DNA of 27,709 bases from Candidatus Poribacteria bacterium (GCA_014730235.1 WJIO01000155.1:1-27709); one strand, 5' to 3'; positions 14,303 through 22,896 are shown, counted from the stretch's first letter. The notes: generated by a model from the letters alone, not told the origin. Program-made: numbers and translations.

Positions 14303-15138
14303 TTTACAATATCAATCCCGTTAATTCTACGATACACCAGGCAAAAACAAAAAATTACAAGACTAATAATGATAATCGCCGACCATTCCCACTGGTAATT
14401 AAGGGAAAGGCGAAACAATTTTCTTCCAACAGCAAATAGATTCGTCCAGTAAGAGATATATCTCGCCGCACCTATATCAAATATATTCCGGGTGGTTTCG
14501 CTGAATATTGGAGTGCCAATAAGTATGGCAATAAAGCTAATGGCTGCATATCGGCTGTTTTTGCTTATGGACGATAAAGCCAGTATCAAAAGACCTGTGG
14601 GTACAGTTATAACAAGAGAATATAATATTATAGAACCCAGCAACCAATACTGCTCTTTGATAAATGTTGATCCTTCTGAAATCAAAGCATTTTCCACAAA
14701 AAGCAGTATACCAGGAACCAGGGTTATAAACAACATCATAACCATAATCGTAGCAAATTTACCCAGCAGGTAATCCCAGCGGGTTAAAGGTTTGGAAAAA
14801 TACATCTGAAGGGCGTTGTTTTTCATATCATCAGCAATCAAACCCGACCCACCAAATACACATATGAGGGAGATAAAGAAGTTCTGGTTGGTAAAAAATA
14901 CGAAAAAGAAATTGGAATTTACTATATCAAAATCAAATAATTTTCCATAGATATTAATTCCATATATCATGGCACCATAGACAAACATCAATATCGCCGG
15001 AGGCCCCAGTATAAAAAGCAAAAACAGCTTTCGACGCAGTATTATCCTTAAACCCTCTTTAGTAATAACCCACCATCGGAAAGTGTGGGGTTTGAATTTC
15101 TTTTCCCAGTGTTTATAGCTTTGATCATGTATTGGCAT
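14299..15138 (-). CDS. ABC-2 type transporter permease
   Basis: A 279-residue membrane protein with six helices, beginning with a cytoplasmic stretch and the helix LFLLFILGPPAILMFVYGAM. The motif IADDMKNNALQMYFSKPLTR followed by LLGKFA corresponds to that of the permease at 12543-13376, so the two are paralogues. AAGG stands 6 nt before the ATG. It opens a five- or six-gene unit (permease, ATPase, permease, RraA-like, homocysteine methyltransferase, aldo/keto reductase). A second ATPase gene lies 160 bp upstream. Confidence 0.82.
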   Translation of the reverse strand: MPIHDQSYKHWEKKFKPHTFRWWVITKEGLRIILRRKLFLLFILGPPAILMFVYGAMIYGINIYGKLFDFDIVNSNFFFVFFTNQNFFISLICVFGGSGLIADDMKNNALQMYFSKPLTRWDYLLGKFATIMVMMLFITLVPGILLFVENALISEGSTFIKEQYWLLGSIILYSLVITVPTGLLILALSSISKNSRYAAISFIAILIGTPIFSETTRNIFDIGAARYISYWTNLFAVGRKLFRLSLNYQWEWSAIIIISLVIFCFCLVYRRINGIDIVK

Positions 15139-15210
15139 TATATTACCTTATTAATCCGAGTGTCACTTACTTAGTATTCGCCGTTTTTCTCAGGATTGCA
15201 ACCATTAGCT

Positions 15211-15294
15211 ATTTAATTCTATGTTTTATTATAGAATTCGTCATTCCTGCTTTTGCAGGAATGAAAAGCAAAAAAGGAATTAACATCGTGATAA
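15211..15294. repeat. Worn family A remnant between two ABC genes
   Basis: The stretch TATAGAATTCGTCATTCCTG and the simple hairpin core at 15240-15265 (GCTTTTGC centre) match the middle of the family A copy at 20828-20951. The right side keeps only a distant TTAACATCGTGAT trace and the left end is not recognisable. It fills much of the 160-bp gap between the ATPase gene ending at 15299 and the permease gene starting at 15138. Confidence 0.5.
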
Positions 15295-15298
15295 AAAC

Positions 15299-16216
15299 TT
15301 AAAGATCAGAATCTCCCACCGCTTGAGCGAAGACATCTTCCAGTGTATTTTGGGTGGCCACCAGATGTCTGATCTGTATATCATCCTCTCTGGCTATTTG
15401 GAAAAAGAATTTCGGTTTTATATTCTCAGGTAGAGACACTTTTAAGATATTATTATTACCAATCCGCCATTCAATTTTCATATTATCCAGCCGGGATGTA
15501 AATAGCTCAAGATCACCCTTAACCTTTAGCTCAAATAAACTATGAGAGGAGTCTTTCAGTTCTTCAATATTTCCCTGTATTAATAATCTTCCCCGATCCA
15601 GCACTATTACATCCTGACATGCGTATTCAATATCAGGTAAAAGATGAGAAGATACTATGGTCTTAATATCTTTGGCTGTGGATATGTCAAGAATCAGATC
15701 GAGCATATCCTGGCGACCGGCTGGGTCCATGCCTGAAGTAGGTTCGTCCAGAAACAAAAGTTCCGGATCATGAACCAGGGCCTGGGCCAGCTTAATACGC
15801 TGTTTCATACCCGCCGAATAGGTCTCCACCATGCGATAACGTTCTTCATCCATGCCCACATACTGAAGCACCTCATGGGCTCTCTGCATGGCATCCCTGT
15901 AGGGCATTCCGCAAAGCTGACCGGCATAGGCAACGTACCTGACAGCTGTCATTCCTGGAACATAGCATTCACCTTCCGGCATATAGCCTACCATCTGGCG
16001 TATTTCCATCTGACGGATTATAACATCCATACCCAATACCGCGCTGCTGCCGGAATCGGGCTTCAAAAAACCCAGAAGAGTTCTGATAAGAGTGGTTTTT
16101 CCAGCACCGTTGGGGCCCAGTAAGCCTACAGAATTCCCACTTATTTCCAGGGAAATGTCGTCCAGAGCAAGAATTTCACCATAAGATACGGATAAATTAT
16201 TTAGCTGAACTATCAT
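15299..16216 (-). CDS. ABC transporter ATP-binding protein
   Basis: A second ATPase (305 residues from the ATG at 16216) with Walker A GPNGAGKT, signature YSAGMKQR, Walker B LLFLDEP and SSHLL. It has the same C-terminal extension as the ATPase at 13379-14302. Two starts are possible: ATG 16216, where AAAGG stands 4 nt upstream and which matches the usual MI-x-L-x-N-L-S family start, and ATG 16228 four codons earlier, behind GGTGGA with an 11-nt spacer. Either overlaps trmO. It may serve the permeases downstream, which gives two ATPases and two permeases in one neighbourhood. Confidence 0.86.
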   Translation of the reverse strand: MIVQLNNLSVSYGEILALDDISLEISGNSVGLLGPNGAGKTTLIRTLLGFLKPDSGSSAVLGMDVIIRQMEIRQMVGYMPEGECYVPGMTAVRYVAYAGQLCGMPYRDAMQRAHEVLQYVGMDEERYRMVETYSAGMKQRIKLAQALVHDPELLFLDEPTSGMDPAGRQDMLDLILDISTAKDIKTIVSSHLLPDIEYACQDVIVLDRGRLLIQGNIEELKDSSHSLFELKVKGDLELFTSRLDNMKIEWRIGNNNILKVSLPENIKPKFFFQIAREDDIQIRHLVATQNTLEDVFAQAVGDSDL

Positions 16217-16694
16217 GGAACCTTTCATCCGACTTTTTGTCCACCGCAGATCCTACCCTATCGCTAAGCCAGCCAATACATACGTCCTCCAAGCAGTCAA
16301 AGTGAGGAACACATGGCTTTATGTCCAGAAGAGGAGTGCCATCTACTATATCAACGTTGGATATATGCAGCGTTGTATTTTCAATACTATTAAGACGGAC
16401 AACGGATATACCTATAGAGTTAGGACGTTTAGGCGCTCTTATAGCAAACACCCCTTTAGGTATATCGTCAAGAAAAGGTTTTACCTGAAGTGAATAATCG
16501 TCGGAAAGATGAAAATCATATATAAGGATTATATGGGAAAATCCATCCAGGTCTTTCAAGCCATCTTTATATTCGGTTTCTAATTCCACAGTACCCTTTA
16601 TGCCTTTTGCGCCTATAGGCTGTATAGGCATATTTTTTGTATCTTTAAATGGTGAATGTATTATGCCAATGGGTTTATAACAAACTGATTTCAT
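16197..16694 (-). CDS. trmO: TrmO/TsaA-family tRNA m6t6A methyltransferase
   Basis: A 165-residue protein of the TsaA/TrmO beta-barrel family (UPF0066). It shows PIGIIHSPF at the N-terminus, KGTVEL, DLDGFSHIILIY and the strongly conserved APKRPNSIGISVVRL, with DGTPLLDIKPCVPHFD near the end. Family members use S-adenosylmethionine to N6-methylate t6A37 of tRNA for threonine codons. TsaC, which makes the precursor of t6A, is encoded upstream in the same gene run. The ATG at 16694 follows AGGTGG by 5 nt, while a GTG at 16703 would leave that site inside the gene. It lies 9 bp after the propeller gene and overlaps the ABC ATPase gene. Confidence 0.85.
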   Translation of the reverse strand: MKSVCYKPIGIIHSPFKDTKNMPIQPIGAKGIKGTVELETEYKDGLKDLDGFSHIILIYDFHLSDDYSLQVKPFLDDIPKGVFAIRAPKRPNSIGISVVRLNSIENTTLHISNVDIVDGTPLLDIKPCVPHFDCLEDVCIGWLSDRVGSAVDKKSDERFHDSSAK

Positions 16695-16703
16695 GTATAC
16701 CAC

Positions 16704-18608
16704 CTATTCTGATACGGGTATAAACGCTATGGAAGTTTGTATAGGATATGAACAGGTACAACCAGAGCTAAACTCAGGTATCAACACAAGCCCTCCTGCC
16801 GGAATGATGTTAATCCAGCATCCGGGACGGTTGACGTTATCCAGAGGGATTCCCTTTTCTTCAGTCTCTGTGATGGCATACATCCGGGGGTTGCTGCCCC
16901 TGGCAAAAAGGTATGATGCAGCACCGGATAAAGTGCCGCAGCCATGACCGCCTCTACGAAGAACATAATCCCCTTTTTCACCTGTCAGTATATTGTAACT
17001 GCTTGATTCCAGCATATACAGGGTATTATCCACTATAACCGGATGCTGATCCTGTTCTCCATGTCCACCGCCTGTTCCTGCGCCGGGTTTGTAGTCAGTC
17101 TGCCATTCTATACCACCATCAGCAGACTTAAAGCCATAGAGGTCATACTGGACATGACCTTCCATATTGTGAGTTCCAAGAACAATGACTATATCATCGC
17201 TGCAACTCAGGTGTATAATATGCTGAAAGGGTAGATCGACCTGATTTTCCCATGCCAGTTTTCCCGTCTGTTTGTCAATGGCAACAATCCAGCCGTATCC
17301 TTTTTTTAACAGCAATTCCAGTTTTATCCTGCCGTCATCTGAAACTGCATGGGGATTTCGGCTTTCCACGAAGTATATATTCTCATTATCAACAGCAATT
17401 GCCGGGTTGATTATTACACCGTTTTTATATTGCCATTGTTTTTCACCTGTGTAATTGTCAAAGCAGAACAGGTAATCGCTGGTTACAACAGGCCTGTTAT
17501 CATAGTATACCTGGTTTACTGTATCAATATGTTGTGTATCCCGGGATGCGCCTTTTTTCTGTCCACTACCAAATAACAGACCGTCGGAACATGCCACATA
17601 ACCCCAATCATGTTTTTCCGGTAAAAGCTGTGGGGTTTTGAATTTGCGCTTTTGCTTCCCTGAATTTATATCCAGGCCCCAGCATTTATCCTCTGCTGCG
17701 ACGTATAGATAATCGTCAACGGCCATATTTCCCGAATCCCTGTTAGCACCTAAACGCCTGTAGTTTGGAACTTTTGTCTCCCATAATTCTGTGCCGTTGT
17801 AAGAATCTACAGCGATTATTTTATTCTCACCAGCGGCTGGAACGAAAAGCTTACCATCTTTCCATAGAGGGGCTAAAGCGCGATGATGGCGGTCGACCAT
17901 AGCCCTGGGGCCCGGTTTGCCAAACCACTGCACCCGCATGGGATTTTTCACCAATTCATCACCACTGCAAGCCGAATTTCGAGCATCGGCATATTGATGC
18001 GTCCATTCTCCGCTTCCCGGTAAATATCCACGTCTTAAAAACGCCCAGCGACCATTTTCTTCCAGTATTTTCCAATCTTCGTAAGATGATTTATCTATCC
18101 ATTCTTTTAGATATGATAATTCCATTTTATCTTCGTCAGCATGTTTAAACTGACCTAAAATCGCTATGCCGCCAAAGGGTTTTGTCAACCGGAACACTTC
18201 ATCAGCAGAACAGGTTATTTTTCCTTTAGTCAGGGCATTTTCCGAGACAACAAGGTCGGCGAAATAGTGGGTATAGGGTAGTTTTTCCAGAGAACCGTAA
18301 TGAATACTTACCCGCGTTCCATATAACCCGGCTTTGTCCAGATATTTCCTGGATTTATCCACCAATTCCGCATCGTCTTCTATTCCTACGATCTTAAGAT
18401 TGCTGATCTCCGCCAGTCCCCGGGCCAGATACCCATTTCCACTGCCGATTATGAGACAGTAGCCCTTATTTACTCCCTGAATCATATATCTGGCGGCTGA
18501 ACGGTAAAAGTCAGGATCGCTTATAGAATTTGCCATCAGGGAACTGGAAAGACTTAATATCAGGACGAAAACAGAAGCGATAAAGATGACATAATTTCTA
18601 TGTTTCAT
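16704..18608 (-). CDS. Exported fusion: methyltransferase fold plus PQQ-like propeller
   Basis: A 634-residue protein in three parts. Residues 1-26 are a signal peptide ([20 protein letters not shown]). Residues about 35-200 form a Rossmann-type methyltransferase fold with motif [12 protein letters not shown] (52-62) and an acidic motif II IEDD (76-79). Residues about 215-634 are PQQ/BamB-like propeller blades with repeated [24 protein letters not shown] and [12 protein letters not shown]. The product should fold outside the cytoplasm, where S-adenosylmethionine is not expected, so the methyltransferase fold may be structural or bind something else. No haem motif is present. The C-terminus has [10 protein letters not shown]. 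The ATG has GGAGG 6 nt upstream and overlaps the dCMP deaminase gene by 11 bp. Confidence 0.82.
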   Translation of the reverse strand: MKHRNYVIFIASVFVLILSLSSSLMANSISDPDFYRSAARYMIQGVNKGYCLIIGSGNGYLARGLAEISNLKIVGIEDDAELVDKSRKYLDKAGLYGTRVSIHYGSLEKLPYTHYFADLVVSENALTKGKITCSADEVFRLTKPFGGIAILGQFKHADEDKMELSYLKEWIDKSSYEDWKILEENGRWAFLRRGYLPGSGEWTHQYADARNSACSGDELVKNPMRVQWFGKPGPRAMVDRHHRALAPLWKDGKLFVPAAGENKIIAVDSYNGTELWETKVPNYRRLGANRDSGNMAVDDYLYVAAEDKCWGLDINSGKQKRKFKTPQLLPEKHDWGYVACSDGLLFGSGQKKGASRDTQHIDTVNQVYYDNRPVVTSDYLFCFDNYTGEKQWQYKNGVIINPAIAVDNENIYFVESRNPHAVSDDGRIKLELLLKKGYGWIVAIDKQTGKLAWENQVDLPFQHIIHLSCSDDIVIVLGTHNMEGHVQYDLYGFKSADGGIEWQTDYKPGAGTGGGHGEQDQHPVIVDNTLYMLESSSYNILTGEKGDYVLRRGGHGCGTLSGAASYLFARGSNPRMYAITETEEKGIPLDNVNRPGCWINIIPAGGLVLIPEFSSGCTCSYPIQTSIAFIPVSE

Positions 18609-19074
18609 CAACGTCCTCCATTTTTCTTATATCTTTTATATTTACCAACCCGACCCCGGCTTCCCTTAACATACTTTCCCCCAGGGGATCAGGATAGGCT
18701 TCTTCAAATACAACCCGTTTTATACCGGCGTTAATAATCATCTTAGCACATACGACACACGGCTGGGTAACAGTATATATATCAGAGCCTTCAATGCCAG
18801 CACCGAATAAAGCCGCCTGGATTATGGCATTCTGTTCCGCATGCAGGCCCCTGCATAGTTCCTGCTTTTGACCGGAAGGAACTCCCATCTTTTCCCTTGT
18901 GCATCCTGTCTCAGCACAGTGGGGAAGCCCTCTGGGCGCACCGTTATAGCCTGTGGACAAGATGCGCTTATCCCGGACAATAACAGCGCCAACATGCCTT
19001 CTTAAACATGTGGATCGCTTGGAGACCAGGTGGGTTATCTCCATGAAATAATCATCCCATGATGGGCGTTCCAT
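18598..19074 (-). CDS. dCMP deaminase (deoxycytidylate deaminase family)
   Basis: A 158-residue zinc enzyme of the cytidine/deoxycytidylate deaminase fold. The zinc site is H78-A79-E80 (GLHAEQNAI) with C106 and C109 in PCVVCAKMI. The sequence [14 protein letters not shown] in front is characteristic of dCMP deaminases, distinguishing it from TadA and free cytidine deaminases. It converts dCMP to dUMP, feeding thymidylate synthesis. The ATG at 19074 has AAGGAG 10 nt upstream; the longer frame from 19104 lies wholly inside rpiB. It overlaps rpiB by 23 bp, a neighbourhood I recall from other bacteria. Confidence 0.88.
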   Translation of the reverse strand: MERPSWDDYFMEITHLVSKRSTCLRRHVGAVIVRDKRILSTGYNGAPRGLPHCAETGCTREKMGVPSGQKQELCRGLHAEQNAIIQAALFGAGIEGSDIYTVTQPCVVCAKMIINAGIKRVVFEEAYPDPLGESMLREAGVGLVNIKDIRKMEDVDET

Positions 19075-19531
19075 TATGTTTATACTCCTTTTCAATATTA
19101 CCAATCTGCTCTATTCGTTTTTTATGTCTATCGCATCCCGAAAATTCCGTATTTAACCAGGATTCCACAATATCAAAGGCTAATTCACAGGCGGTAATTC
19201 TTCCACCAAGGGCCAGGACATTTGAGTCATTATGTTCCCGGGATATTTCAGCCATACGGGATGTATAACATGCAGCAGCGCGGATACCCGGAGCTTTGTT
19301 AGCTGCAATGGATATTCCCATACCTGTTCCGCATATAACTATTCCTCGAGCACATTCTCCTGATGTTACGGCCTTCGCTACCTTCTGAGCATATTCTGGA
19401 TAGTCATCACCCTTTATATAATCCTTTGTAAAGTCACATACTTCTATTTCTTTGTGATTCTCTGCAAGGTAATTTACTATATTATTTTTAAGTCTGTATC
19501 CTGCATGATCGCTGGCAATTGCTAATTTCAT
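19052..19531 (-). CDS. rpiB: Ribose-5-phosphate isomerase B
   Basis: A 159-residue isomerase that interconverts ribose 5-phosphate and ribulose 5-phosphate in the cytoplasm. It has the phosphate-binding start [11 protein letters not shown], the catalytic cysteine C67 in [15 protein letters not shown], and H100-N101 in [14 protein letters not shown]. The length fits RpiB (about 150). The ATG at 19531 overlaps the tsaC stop in an ATGA, and GGAG lies just before it; the GTG at 19543 seems too early. Ribose 5-phosphate is the precursor of PRPP, which links it in substance to the purine genes upstream. Confidence 0.93.
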   Translation of the reverse strand: MKLAIASDHAGYRLKNNIVNYLAENHKEIEVCDFTKDYIKGDDYPEYAQKVAKAVTSGECARGIVICGTGMGISIAANKAPGIRAAACYTSRMAEISREHNDSNVLALGGRITACELAFDIVESWLNTEFSGCDRHKKRIEQIGNIEKEYKHNGTPIMG

Positions 19532-20172
19532 TTTGCTCTCCACAATATGTCACTTAACTTTTCTATATCCAGCCCACCTTCACGTAAAACAGCGGGAGGA
19601 GAAATGGAAATATTCACCACTGTTGAAGGCGTGCTTCCAGGGGTATCGCCTCCATCAATCAGCAGATCAACTTTTCCATCCATATAATCCAGCACCTCAT
19701 GGGCGCTTTTTGCGTCAGGATGCTCCGAAATATTCGCGCTGCTGGCAGCTATAGGGCCTTCGCAGGCATTAATAAGCTCCAGAGCAATCTTATTGTCAGG
19801 CATCCTTACACCTACAGTATCCAGACCGCACCGAACTCTTGATGGGAAATCAGCCTTAGCCTTCATAACTATAGTCAAAGCTCCAGGCCAAAATTTTGAT
19901 ACAAGAGTCTCCAGCAAATCAGACCAATTATCTGTTATATTTTTCAGATCACTTTTTTGAGCAACAAGAATTTGCAGGGGTTTATGTAATGTCCTTCTCT
20001 TAACCTTGTAAATTTTCTCTACTGCTTCGTCATTAAAAACATCTGCCCCGATACCGTAAACTGTATCTGTGGGAAAGGCCACAAGACCGCCGAATTTTAT
20101 AATCCGGGCGGCTTTATAAATAATTCCCGGGGAGGGGGTTTTGTGATTAATTTTGTCTACTTGTGTTTTCAT
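19528..20172 (-). CDS. tsaC: Threonylcarbamoyl-AMP synthase (TsaC/Sua5/YwlC)
   Basis: A 214-residue protein with the YrdC/Sua5 fold: GGLVAFPTDTVYGIGADVF at 28-46, KVKRRTLHKPLQILVA, FWPGALTIVMKA and GPIAASSANISEHP. It joins threonine, bicarbonate and ATP into threonylcarbamoyl-AMP, the first step of t6A37 formation in tRNA. It is the single-domain bacterial form, lacking the extra Sua5 domain. The ATG at 20172 has no visible ribosome binding site, which is odd; a flavodoxin-gene remnant lies directly upstream, and a deletion there may have removed the native leader. It opens a run of overlapping genes. Confidence 0.9.
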   Translation of the reverse strand: MKTQVDKINHKTPSPGIIYKAARIIKFGGLVAFPTDTVYGIGADVFNDEAVEKIYKVKRRTLHKPLQILVAQKSDLKNITDNWSDLLETLVSKFWPGALTIVMKAKADFPSRVRCGLDTVGVRMPDNKIALELINACEGPIAASSANISEHPDAKSAHEVLDYMDGKVDLLIDGGDTPGSTPSTVVNISISPPAVLREGGLDIEKLSDILWRAK

Positions 20173-20211
20173 ATTATTTTATACTTTTTATAATATTAAC
20201 TACGTCTTGCT

Positions 20212-20274
20212 TTATGGCAAATGCAACCTTTTTGTATTACCCGTTTTTGACCAATGAATAATGGCCGATTTCAC
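20212..20274 (-). pseudogene. Flavodoxin N-terminal remnant with intact ribosome binding site
   Basis: On the minus strand a perfect AGGAGG stands 6 nt before GTG 20272-20274, which opens a 20-residue frame MKSAIIHWSKTGNTKRLHLP and then TAA. The strand, aromatic residue and S-x-TGNT loop are the FMN-phosphate binding start of flavodoxins. The remaining 120 or more residues are absent, and tsaC follows within 40 bp. Its ribosome binding site overlaps the end of purE, so it was once the next gene after purE. A short leader peptide is the alternative reading. Confidence 0.45.
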
Positions 20275-20289
20275 ATTTTACCTCCTGAG

Positions 20290-20814
20290 CTATTCCTTTT
20301 CATCTATGTATTTTTCAATACCCATCTCAGAAAGTCTTTTCGCCTTTTCTTTAACAGACTCAGACATTTCCTGACGATAGACTTTCAGCTTTTCTGCCAG
20401 TTTTTCATCAGCAAGAGCGAGAATCTGCGTGGCAAAAACAGCCGCATTCCGAGCACCTGATTTGCCGATGGCCATGGAAGCCACAGGAATACCACCCGGC
20501 ATCTGAACTATTGAATAAAGGGCGTCAACACCATTCAAAGGCCCACCATCTACAGGTATACCAATGACAGGCAGGAGGGTCTTGGATGCCACAACTCCCG
20601 GCAGATGAGCCGAAAGGCCCGCAGCGGCTATCAACACCTTAATTCCCCGGGCGCTGGCTGTATTTACGTATTCAGCCACAAAATCCGGTGTCCTGTGTGC
20701 CGAACCTATGGTAATTTCAAAAGGCACTTCGAGTTTTTCTAATATAGAGGTAGTCTCTTTGATCAATGGTAAATCCGAGTCACTGCCAACTATAATACCA
20801 ACTAAAGGTTTCAT
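20290..20814 (-). CDS. purE: N5-carboxyaminoimidazole ribonucleotide mutase
   Basis: A 174-residue class I PurE acting in purine synthesis. Diagnostic segments are GSDSD (10-14), GSAHRTP (37-43), AAGLSAHLPG (64-73) and MPGGIPVASMAIG (105-117). The true start is the ATG at 20814, with AAGGAA 6 nt upstream; the frame could be extended 23 codons, but that part is only translated MITE sequence. Class I PurE normally needs PurK, which is not in this window. The C-terminus has a longer charged helix than the E. coli enzyme. A family A element separates it from purD. Confidence 0.93.
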   Translation of the reverse strand: MKPLVGIIVGSDSDLPLIKETTSILEKLEVPFEITIGSAHRTPDFVAEYVNTASARGIKVLIAAAGLSAHLPGVVASKTLLPVIGIPVDGGPLNGVDALYSIVQMPGGIPVASMAIGKSGARNAAVFATQILALADEKLAEKLKVYRQEMSESVKEKAKRLSEMGIEKYIDEKE

Positions 20815-20827
20815 TATTTTCCTTTCC

Positions 20828-20951
20828 GTAATCGTTAAAAAATGAAAAATGTGTTTACAATAATCTCTTTTTTCTATGGTCAATTGTAGAATTTGTCATT
20901 CCTGCTTTTGCAGGAATGACAATATTTTTATATTTATTTTTTAACGATTAC
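20828..20951. mobile_element. Family A MITE between purD and purE
   Basis: The best-preserved A copy: GTAATCGTTAAAAAATGAAA on the left and TTTTTTAACGATTAC on the right. It has a simple core hairpin at 20895-20920 (GCTTTTGC centre). TTTCC at 20823-20827 and 20952-20956 is a perfect 5-bp direct repeat (6 bp if the end is placed one base inward). That duplicated sequence read on the minus strand is GGAAA, part of the purE ribosome binding site. A minus-strand promoter-like pair, TTGACC (20878-20883) and TATTGT (20857-20862) with a 15-bp spacer, points to purE. Confidence 0.8.
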
Positions 20952-20995
20952 TTTCCATAAAAAGTTATTGGTGATCCGTAATTCGTGATTTTTTA

Positions 20996-22270
20996 TTAGC
21001 GATTCAAAGCTCTGTGTCCAATATCACATCTATACATAGCTTTTTCAAAGGATATTTTCCTGACAGCCGTATAAGCTTTGTCTATGGCTCCCTTAATATC
21101 ATCTCCTAGGGCAGTAACGCCCAGAACTCTTCCTCCATTGGTGATCACATTATCGTCATCTTTTGCTGTTCCAGCGTGGAACACTGTAACATCTTTCAGA
21201 GCATTTGCTTCATCAAGACCGGTAATCACTTTTCCTTTTTCGTATTTTACCGGATAACCTCCGGAGGCCATAACCACGCATACAGCAGGCTTGTTAGTAT
21301 ACTTCATCTGTATCTCTGACAGATTACCATCAATGCAGGCCTGTATTATAGGCACAATATCGCTTTTCATACGAGGTAATACAGCCTGGGTTTCCGGGTC
21401 GCCAAACCGCGCGTTAAATTCAACAACCTTTGGTTTACCATCGGCGATCATTAAGCCGGCATACAAAACACCTTTATAAAGACGACCTTCAGCAGCCATA
21501 CCGTTGACAGCAGGTTCCATAACCTGATTCATTATCAATTCATGAACTTCATCAGTAACCACCGGAGCGGGAGAATAAGCGCCCATGCCGCCGGTATTGG
21601 GGCCTTCATCACCGTCATAAGCAGGTTTATGATCCTGGGATGACGCCATTGGAAGTATGGTTTTACCGTCGGTAAAGGCTATAAACGAAGCTTCCTCACC
21701 TTCAAGAAATTCTTCAATAACAACCCTGTCACCGGCTTTTCCAAAGGCTTTTTCTACCATAATAGTATCAACAGCTTTTAAAGCTTTATCAAGCTCCCGA
21801 CATGGGATAACACCCTTACCTTTGGCCAGGCCGTCTGCTTTTACAACAATAGGCGCGCCTACCCTCTCAATATATGCTTTGGCTTCATCCGCATCATCGA
21901 ATATCTCAGCTTTAGCTGTAGGAATCTCGTATTTAACCATTAACTGCTTTGAAAAAACCTTACTGCCTTCTATTTCAGCCGCAGCCTTAGAAGGGCCAAA
22001 TATACTGAGTTTTTTTTCCTCGAAATAATCAACAATACCATTAGCCAGGGGATCTTCTGGACCTATAAGGGTTAAATCAATATTATTATCTACCACAAAT
22101 TGGGCTAAAGGTTCAAAATCCCCCTCCACATCCATCTTTTTACATATCGCTATCTCACTGATCCCCGCATTTCCCGGTATGCAGTAGAGCTTACCCACAA
22201 GAGGGCTTTGTTTTATCTTCCATGCAAGGGTGTGTTCGCGTCCACCACCTCCAATTATTAGTATATCCAT
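20996..22270 (-). CDS. purD: Phosphoribosylamine-glycine ligase (GAR synthetase)
   Basis: A 424-residue ATP-grasp ligase, second step of purine synthesis. It begins MDILIIGGGGREHTLAWKI and shows GPEDPLANGIVD, KADGLAKGKGV, SSQDHKPAYDGDEGPNTGGM with GAYSPAPVV, and EFNARFGDPETQAVLP, in the normal order and full length. ATG 22270 is preceded by GGAGAG at 5-6 nt; an earlier in-frame start at 22300 lies inside purH and is not needed. It starts one base after the purH stop, so the two are co-translated. Confidence 0.94.
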   Translation of the reverse strand: MDILIIGGGGREHTLAWKIKQSPLVGKLYCIPGNAGISEIAICKKMDVEGDFEPLAQFVVDNNIDLTLIGPEDPLANGIVDYFEEKKLSIFGPSKAAAEIEGSKVFSKQLMVKYEIPTAKAEIFDDADEAKAYIERVGAPIVVKADGLAKGKGVIPCRELDKALKAVDTIMVEKAFGKAGDRVVIEEFLEGEEASFIAFTDGKTILPMASSQDHKPAYDGDEGPNTGGMGAYSPAPVVTDEVHELIMNQVMEPAVNGMAAEGRLYKGVLYAGLMIADGKPKVVEFNARFGDPETQAVLPRMKSDIVPIIQACIDGNLSEIQMKYTNKPAVCVVMASGGYPVKYEKGKVITGLDEANALKDVTVFHAGTAKDDDNVITNGGRVLGVTALGDDIKGAIDKAYTAVRKISFEKAMYRCDIGHRALNR

Positions 22271-22271
22271 T

Positions 22272-22874
22272 TCACTCTCCAACCTTTTTGAGATATTCAC
22301 AGATCATCGTATCATAATGAGATGTAAGTTCAAATACAGCTTTTGCCATTCTGAATCTTGTTTCCAGAGACACACAACCATCATTGGTTTTCATTTCAGC
22401 CAGAATATCATCATATTGATTAACGTCAGTAACTACAGTCAAATCTTTATAATTTTTAGCAGCGGCTCTTATCATGGTTGGCCCGCCAATATCAATATTT
22501 TCGATGGCTTCTTCCAGAGTAACACCGGGTTTGGCGACAGTAGCTTCAAAAGGATAAAGGTTACAGACCACCATGTCAATCATTTTTACTCCATTATCCC
22601 TTGCTTCTTTCATGTGGTTTTCATTATCCCGCATGGCCAGCAGGCCGCCGTGAATCTTGGGGTGTAGTGTCTTAACCCGGCCGTCCATCATCTCAGGAAA
22701 TCCCGTATAATCCGAAACCTGGGTAACAGGAATATCTGCGGATTCCAGTGTTCTGCCTGTTCCGCCGGTAGAAAGTATCTCTACTTCATATTTAACCAGT
22801 TCTTTTGCAAAATCCACCACACCGCTTTTATCATAAACACCGATAATAGCCCGTTCTATCTTTACCATAGTCAT
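22272..22874 (-). CDS. purH: IMP cyclohydrolase domain only (half PurH)
   Basis: A 200-residue protein equal to the N-terminal MGS-like IMP cyclohydrolase domain of Pur[55 protein letters not shown] and [17 protein letters not shown]. Full PurH is about 510-530 residues; the AICAR formyltransferase domain is entirely missing and the stop falls cleanly at the domain border, one base before purD, so this looks like a designed single-domain gene and not a frameshift. The formyltransferase must be encoded elsewhere, or a PurP-type enzyme used. GGGAAAGGAA precedes the ATG by about 8 nt. A family A element ends 22 bp upstream. Confidence 0.9.
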   Translation of the reverse strand: MTMVKIERAIIGVYDKSGVVDFAKELVKYEVEILSTGGTGRTLESADIPVTQVSDYTGFPEMMDGRVKTLHPKIHGGLLAMRDNENHMKEARDNGVKMIDMVVCNLYPFEATVAKPGVTLEEAIENIDIGGPTMIRAAAKNYKDLTVVTDVNQYDDILAEMKTNDGCVSLETRFRMAKAVFELTSHYDTMICEYLKKVGE

Positions 22875-22896
22875 ATTTTTATTCCTTTCCCAATCT

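Noticed and set aside
20815-20883. N-terminal 23-codon extension of PurE (MTIEKRDYCKHIFHF...)
   Set aside because: It is encoded by the family A element. The ATG at 20814 has a proper ribosome binding site and matches the PurE family start.
22230-22667. Plus-strand frame of 145 codons across the purD-purH border
   Set aside because: It is antisense to two clear purine genes and shows no start signal or domain.
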